This document shows positions 59,117 through 64,000 of a stretch of 64,000 nucleotides of DNA, piece by piece. Source of the stretch: Gnetum montanum (lineage: Eukaryota > Streptophyta > Gnetopsida > Gnetales > Gnetaceae). Made by a program: the position numbers and the translations under genes. The notes under the pieces were generated by a model, which had not been told where the DNA came from, did no database searches, and saw only the letters and a program-made list of their open reading frames with translations. The stretch is from positions 1 to 64,000 of the forward strand of contig MNCI01005835.1 in NCBI GenBank assembly GCA_015680685.1. The letters run 5' to 3'. The stretch's first letter is position 1; every line of letters begins with the position of its first letter.

Positions 59117-60470
59117 ACAAACAGGATTAATAAATATTTTTCATTTTCTTTAATTTTTGATTTTTTGGTTTTCTAGTTTTTCATTTTTCAACTTCTTATT
59201 TTACCTTTTTATCTTTTTGGTATTTTTGTCTTTTTATAAGTAATCTCGTCTACGAATAAAACACTCATGTGGATCGTTGGTTGAGGTGTGTTCTATGTTA
59301 TTAAGTTTCGAGTGATCAATTATTTGGACAGTGAGCCCATTACACCCACTCAACCATTCTACAAATAAGAGGTTCTGTTCGAGGGTATAGTGATATCCTT
59401 GACATTCTTAAAACTTAAAATTAATTTTGTGTTCATTGTACCCAGAATGAAGAAGGATGGACCAAGAGGGAATGATTAGGGTGTGACATCAAGGGGACTT
59501 GAGGATTCTCTTTGGTGACGTCTGTGAGAGTTATCATGCAACGTGGTTGTACTAAGATCCTTGTAGATCTAACGAAAAATGGGAGTAAGAGTAATCAATT
59601 GGCTCTCAAAAATTAATGTTGTGCTAGGGGGTTCCACTGGAAAGACATGCACCCATGCTTGAAGGTTGGTGACTTCTCTAGTATTCGAAAAAAAGTAGAA
59701 AAATAAAGTGCCACAAAACAAAAGTCACTCCTCCCTTGAACAAAACGCCAAGTGATCGTATGCCTTATTGTTGTGGTACTCTCATAGTCGCTCATCATGG
59801 GATGAAACAATGCGGTGTCACTAATTAGAGGAATGGACTTGGTCCTGGTCTTGGAACGATGGGTTAATGACATATTAATCATGCTTTACACGCAAGATTG
59901 ATTGTGCCCTGGGTCAGTTACCTCATGTCCCAATCTCTACAATCCCTTTCTCTAGTTCGTCTCATCTCACTGTTCATGTAATTGTAGCTCGTGTTGTGTG
60001 TAACATAGAATTCTTACCTCATTCTGGTGATATTTACATGTGTGTGTTTTGTGGAATTAGTGCGGATTACATCTAACCCTTCTAGTGCCCACAGACACTT
60101 TAAGTGTGGTTACACAAGGGCATTATAGGTTGGAACTTGCTTTGGGGAGGATCCACTTGTGTAATTTCTTGTAATCTTCACTTACGACATAGCTCACACA
60201 CACCATTTCTTACCCTCAGCATAATTTTTCAATTGATTTTCTTTCCCTACTATTATCCCTATGAATTTTAATCTTCTAATGTACCATTACATACCCTTTT
60301 TCTTACCACCCAAGGTTTTATTAGTAAAATCCACACCGTTATCATTAATTGTGCCTCTGGACGTAATGCAATTGCCCTAGAACCCTTGATAATAGCCAAT
60401 GTCCTTAATTTACAACATTTATTTCAAGAAAATCCCTTCCAAATTTGGTCTTTTTGTTGTGCCTCACATC
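59117..60470 (+). other. Element E 3' internal region
   Basis: A T-rich tract at 59125-59240, CCACTGGAAAGACATGCACC at 59636 (complement of the motif in B and C) and CTTGCTTTGGGGAGGATCCAC at 60136 (complement of the shared block). At 60310-60450 a frame reads VIINCASGRNAIALEPL, possibly a protease relic of another element; that call is weak. Confidence 0.6.
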
Positions 60471-60479
60471 ACTAGGGAT

Positions 60480-60540
60480 GAGATATTGCATACGCGATGT
60501 ATCGTATGCGATATCGTGTCCCTGCCGCCTATAAATAGGT
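60480..60540 (+). promoter_or_regulatory. Element F promoter: palindrome cluster and TATA box
   Basis: Two imperfect GCGAT/ATCGT-type palindromes 12-50 bases before CTATAAATAGG, the same arrangement as in the U3 of A-E, followed by a CCGCAACACTTAGCG leader. Confidence 0.6.
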
Positions 60541-61009
60541 TACCCCACCGCAACACTTAGCGTTATTTTGTCATCCACACGGGGGGAGTGTTTGAAATTT
60601 TTCTTTGCGACTTGCGATTGGGAACCCTTTCTTTTCTCACTCTATCTCACTCGTTGGTGCTTCAATTTTCATTCCGTTTGAATCTTCTTGAATTCGGAGT
60701 GTTCAGCTTGGTCGTGGGGGAGGGACACTTGTCGAAAAGTGCCTAAATTTTTTGAAATTTATCATCACCCAAAGGAAATTAGCTAGAGTAATTAACTATA
60801 ACACTTAGAATAATTGTGCCTAAAAATCATTTAATCCCTAGGTATACTGAGAAATTAAAATGGAAACCACCTAAGTCACAGGACTCATTAGTACAAACTT
60901 TTGGGCACTATCACATGTGATAACATAAGATCATTAATTAAGGCAAGTAGTAAGGTATAACTTAAGTTCAAAGACAACCTTACTAATGCTTGACCTGTGT
61001 GATTTCAGA

Positions 61010-63640
61010 TGGCCCCAAAACATGGACAACAGGAAGGTTCTACCCAAGGTGGAAGCAAATGAGCTCGGAGAGGTGGAAGATAAAGACTTGCCAGACAACA
61101 TGCAGAATAGGAGGAGCAATCATTCAACATTCATCAAGACAAACCTCTTACCAGATGGTCTAGGCAGGCAGAAGGAGGAGCTGCTGTAGCACCTGAATAG
61201 GGACAACAACTCACATTGCCCCAAGATTGTGTTAAGGCTATCCATGAGAAGTCCACATTCGCTGCGATGATTGTGGAGTTGAACTTTGATTCATTTGCAA
61301 AGTTTGCTCCTGTGGCCATTAGGGATCACCTCAAAGGGTCTCCCTTATTGTCTATCCTCTTTGAAAGAGGTGCTTGGTACCTAGGAGAGATGTACCAATT
61401 TTGGCACAATAGGGAGCAAGGCACCACTGTTAATATTTGTGGTGTGACAGTTGACTTTTCTGTGTAGGCCATTTCAGAAGTGTTAAACCTTCCAAATACA
61501 AGGTCCTAAGTTGCTCGGTTATCCACCCGTTCAGACCCCGATGTGCGAAAGGATTGGTTGGAGAAGGCTTATGGCAGAGATAAAACATTTGGTGAATTGA
61601 CGATAGAAGAGAGGGTTTACTTCAAAACTGGAACATATCACCTCTTCCCCACAAAGGGCCTAGAAAGAATATCGATGTATGCAGCTAGAGGATGTGCAGT
61701 GTTGATGGGAAAGGTTAACGCTAACCTACCCCATCTATATTTGAAGGAGATCCTGAGGCGGTTCGAAGAACGAAAGATAGGGAAGATGGTGCTACCTTTC
61801 CCCTGTCTTATCAGAAAGCTTTGTTGACGTGCTGGTATTCGAGGATACACTAATGATGTCCTCTGAAAGGCCCAGACTGCTTCATACGCTGAATTACTAA
61901 AGGCGCTAGCTCCAAGAAAAAGCACTGGTGAAGAGCTGGGACCAGAATAAGAAGAAGAACATATGGCTAGACCCAGTCAACCTCTAGCCACGGGTCCCAA
62001 TCAACAATAAGAAGTAGGGCCCAACATAGGCCAGGATCAGTCACCACCACCGCAAGACTACAGACTATTGATGAGCCATCTTAGGGCCATCATTGAGATG
62101 ATCAGTTGGGGAAGTCGTGATGACGCAAACCTCTTCCATGTCATTGATGATACTAGGAAGCCTACTGTTTCGTTGGATCGCATAAGGGGTGAAGCCTCCA
62201 TTCACATAGGAGGAGGGGAAAGTAGATGGTCACAAAAGATCTCAAGAAATGCAACATCTTTCCAGGTGTAGTTAGAGACTGGTGAAGGGGCCACTGTGGT
62301 AGTCATGCAACACCAGAATGTTATAGGAGCTATAGAAGTGGTCACAGACCACATCAAAGAATCCTTCAACGTACTTGTTGTGCCACCGGAAGATCTCTCA
62401 AGAGCACGGGATGCTCAAACCTTAGCCGAAATCTCAATGACTCCGGCGGAACATGAGGATGCGCTTAATCGATTGCTTCAAACAGGGCAAGTAATGATGT
62501 CCCTATTTGACATCCCTCAGGATGTTAAAGCAATTCAGTTAGACCTCATTTCCACAAAGGGGAAGCTAGTCTTAACAGAAGTAAGGGCAAAGCATGCTGA
62601 GGCTGAAGTGCAGAAACTACAAGAGCAGCTCGTGGCCTGACAAGCAGCACAGCGGGACCCTCTGCAATTTGTTCTTATAGACCAGCTAGAAAACTTTAGA
62701 ATCGAACAACTAACAAAGTTAATTGCAGAGAATAAAAGGGTGGTGGATGAAAAGGAGAAGGCTATTTGGGATGCCTCCGTAGCACAAGTGCAAACCCATA
62801 CGCATCTTAAGGCACTCAAAGCCTTACATGAAGAAAACAAGCAGCTGGTTGCAAACAATCTTCGGTTGACCACTGTAGAAAACCAAAAGAATGTTCTCGA
62901 TGAAAACTTTCATCAATTACAAGAATAATTCATTTGGGTCAACCGTGATGTGAGCCATTTAGCCAGAGAAAATCGAACCCTCTCGATGGAGGAGGTACGC
63001 ACCATTCATCAAAAGTTGACGATTGAGATAAGCACGTGGCAGAATGAGGCTAAATGACATGAGAAGCTGAAGGAGCACTTCTGTGATCAAGTGGGGATGT
63101 ATAAAAAGATCCTTGAAAAGGAAATCCATATGGCCAAGGCCCAAATCAACACTATCAGTGCTCAATGCACTGATTGGCGGGCCATATTTGACACATATGC
63201 TTTTGCCCACCAAGTGGAAGTTAAGAACTGGAATCTGCAGATTCAGGACTTGACAGAGTACATGGAGTTGGAAAACCTAAGATATGCAAACCTTGCCATG
63301 TTAACAGCAAGGCACCTAAGGTTAGAGCTCGAGCAGTAGGTAGCAACTTGCCACATCAAATATGAAGTGGAATTTGCAGAACGCAAGAAGCTGTTAGAAA
63401 AACTGGATGTTGTAAATTCTGAACTTGAGGTGGTAAAAGCCAGCTACCAGGGATAAAAAGATGTTGCAACTGACTTGGCTCAATGGCTAATGGACCTTCA
63501 CAAATATAAGAAGAAAGCTAGAGACTATAAGGAGGAACAACAGGTGTTCAAATGTTCCCGTAACTACCCTGTTTGTGAGAGGTGTCGACTCCGTCAAACA
63601 TTAGAACATTAGCATGGATGACATAAGACCCTTAGAATGA
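61010..63640 (+). pseudogene. Element F ORF: transposon-protein-like domain plus long coiled coil
   Basis: Decayed ORF starting MAPKHGQQEGS. The first domain (61216-61830, two frames) has FLILFERGAWYLGEMYQFW-like, VNICGVTVDFS, AISEVLNLPN, YHLFPTKGLERISMYAARGC and MVLPFPCLIRKLC segments. Their order resembles the putative plant transposon protein domain of accessory ORFs in plant gypsy elements. From about 62500 to 63500 the frames are rich in Glu, Lys, Gln and Leu with heptad-like spacing (AKHAEAEVQKLQEQL; ALKALHEENKQLVANN), a long coiled coil. Near the end is NYPVCERCRLRQTLEH with a C-X2-C pair. At least eight stops or frameshifts interrupt it. Function unknown; the sequence suggests a structural or accessory protein rather than an enzyme. 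Confidence 0.6.
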
Positions 63641-63902
63641 AGAGGAGAAGCTCCAGGTCATACTTCAGTATCATCAAACCTCAAAACCTGAAGCACAAGA
63701 CAAAGGGAAGGCACCAATGGAGGAGCCATCGCCACCAAGAACTACATGAGTTCCAAATTTTTATAGTTATAGGATATTCTGTGTGTTGTGTCTTTATTTT
63801 GTTTTCTTCCCACACTGCAGCATCATCCCACTTCTTTTTCCATCTAATAATCCCATACCTATCCACTATGTAATCACTGTAACTCTAGGACGAGTTTTTA
63901 TT

Positions 63903-63921
63903 CAGTCGTGGGGGTATGATG
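63903..63921 (+). promoter_or_regulatory. Element F polypurine tract and 3' LTR start
   Basis: CAGTCGTGGGGGTA followed by TGATG, the same junction as in B, C and D on the other strand. It marks the 3' LTR start at 63917. Confidence 0.75.
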
Positions 63922-64000
63922 NGCAGCTCGTGGCCTGACAAGCAGCACAGCGGGACCCTCTGCAATTTGTTCTTATAGACCAGCTAGAAAACTTTAGAAT
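63922..64000 (+). repeat. N then exact copy of 62625-62702
   Basis: One N followed by 78 bases identical to 62625-62702 in the F ORF, replacing the expected LTR. It is probably an assembly join rather than real order. Confidence 0.85.

Larger units (their letters stand above)
49213..60470 (+). mobile_element. Element E: plus-strand gypsy element, interrupted by D
   Basis: 5' LTR 49213-50002, primer site, gag (50142-50605 and 57590-59116), then the 3' internal region. It inserted into the 5' LTR of C at GCTTC and was later split by element D. There is no protease, RT or integrase after gag; it passes directly to the T-rich tract and conserved noncoding blocks, so it is non-autonomous. The 3' LTR is not seen: sequence of another element (F) starts at about 60474. 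Confidence 0.8.
60474..63921 (+). mobile_element. Element F: LTR-type element with accessory coiled-coil ORF
   Basis: Begins with a U3-like cluster of palindromes (GATATTGCATACGCGATG, CGTATGCGATATCGTG, 60480-60517) and a TATA box (CTATAAATAGG, 60529-60539). A leader with an acceptor-like TTTCAG leads to an ATG at 61010, then a long decayed ORF. It ends with the conserved lead-in GACGAGTTTTTATTCAGTCG, the tract TGGGGGTA (63909-63916) and TGATG (63917), the start of a 3' LTR cut by an N at 63922. No gag, RT or integrase is visible. The 5' LTR/internal boundary and primer site were not found. Confidence 0.55.

Overview
The window is nuclear DNA of a plant with a large, repeat-packed genome. The evidence is one expressed-type gene, a RuvB-like 1 (RUVBL1/TIP49/pontin) AAA+ ATPase, split into 12 exons over 10.6 kb with introns of 2.6 and 5.1 kb full of transposon debris, set among nested and decayed Ty3/gypsy elements. 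The long introns, AT-rich composition and the mix of Athila/Tat-like gypsy elements with RTE-type LINEs fit a gymnosperm best. That is an inference; the sequence proves only a land plant.

Layout: 1-5343 is gypsy element A on the minus strand (RT, protease, gag, tRNA-Asp primer site, 5' LTR), cut by the window start. 5560-6840 is the 3' end of an older plus-strand element. 6970-8620 is a decayed LINE. 8618-8782 is a three-copy minisatellite. 9302-19854 is RUVBL1, whose introns carry a 190-bp duplication, a LINE tail, an RTE LINE and a tRNA-derived SINE with perfect 20-bp target-site duplications. 22011-29161 is gypsy element B, which has both LTRs and a gag but no pol. 29162-38300 is a mosaic of old LTR fragments, a second gypsy gag family and a decayed transposon-protein-like ORF. 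38300-39139 is a plus-strand LTR abutting element C (39140-49212, minus), the only element here with protease, RT and integrase. Element E (plus, from 49213) has inserted into the right LTR of C, and E is itself interrupted by element D (50606-57589, minus). 60474-63921 is element F, with an unusual coiled-coil ORF. The last 78 bases repeat internal F sequence after a single N and look like an assembly join.

None of the transposon ORFs is intact. A, B, C, D and E share a layout: LTRs of about 790-970 bp beginning TGATGAG-like, a short U3 packed with GATATC/CGATATCG palindromes before a TATA box, and a tRNA-Asp primer site in A-E. Where the 3' end is visible there is also a TGGGGGTA polypurine tract. 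B, D and E lack RT and integrase. They share conserved noncoding blocks in the 3' internal region, so this looks like an autonomous/non-autonomous retrotransposon group; C is the closest thing to a pol donor in view. Host function in the window rests on RUVBL1 alone, a subunit of INO80/SWR1/TIP60 chromatin remodelling and R2TP assembly complexes.
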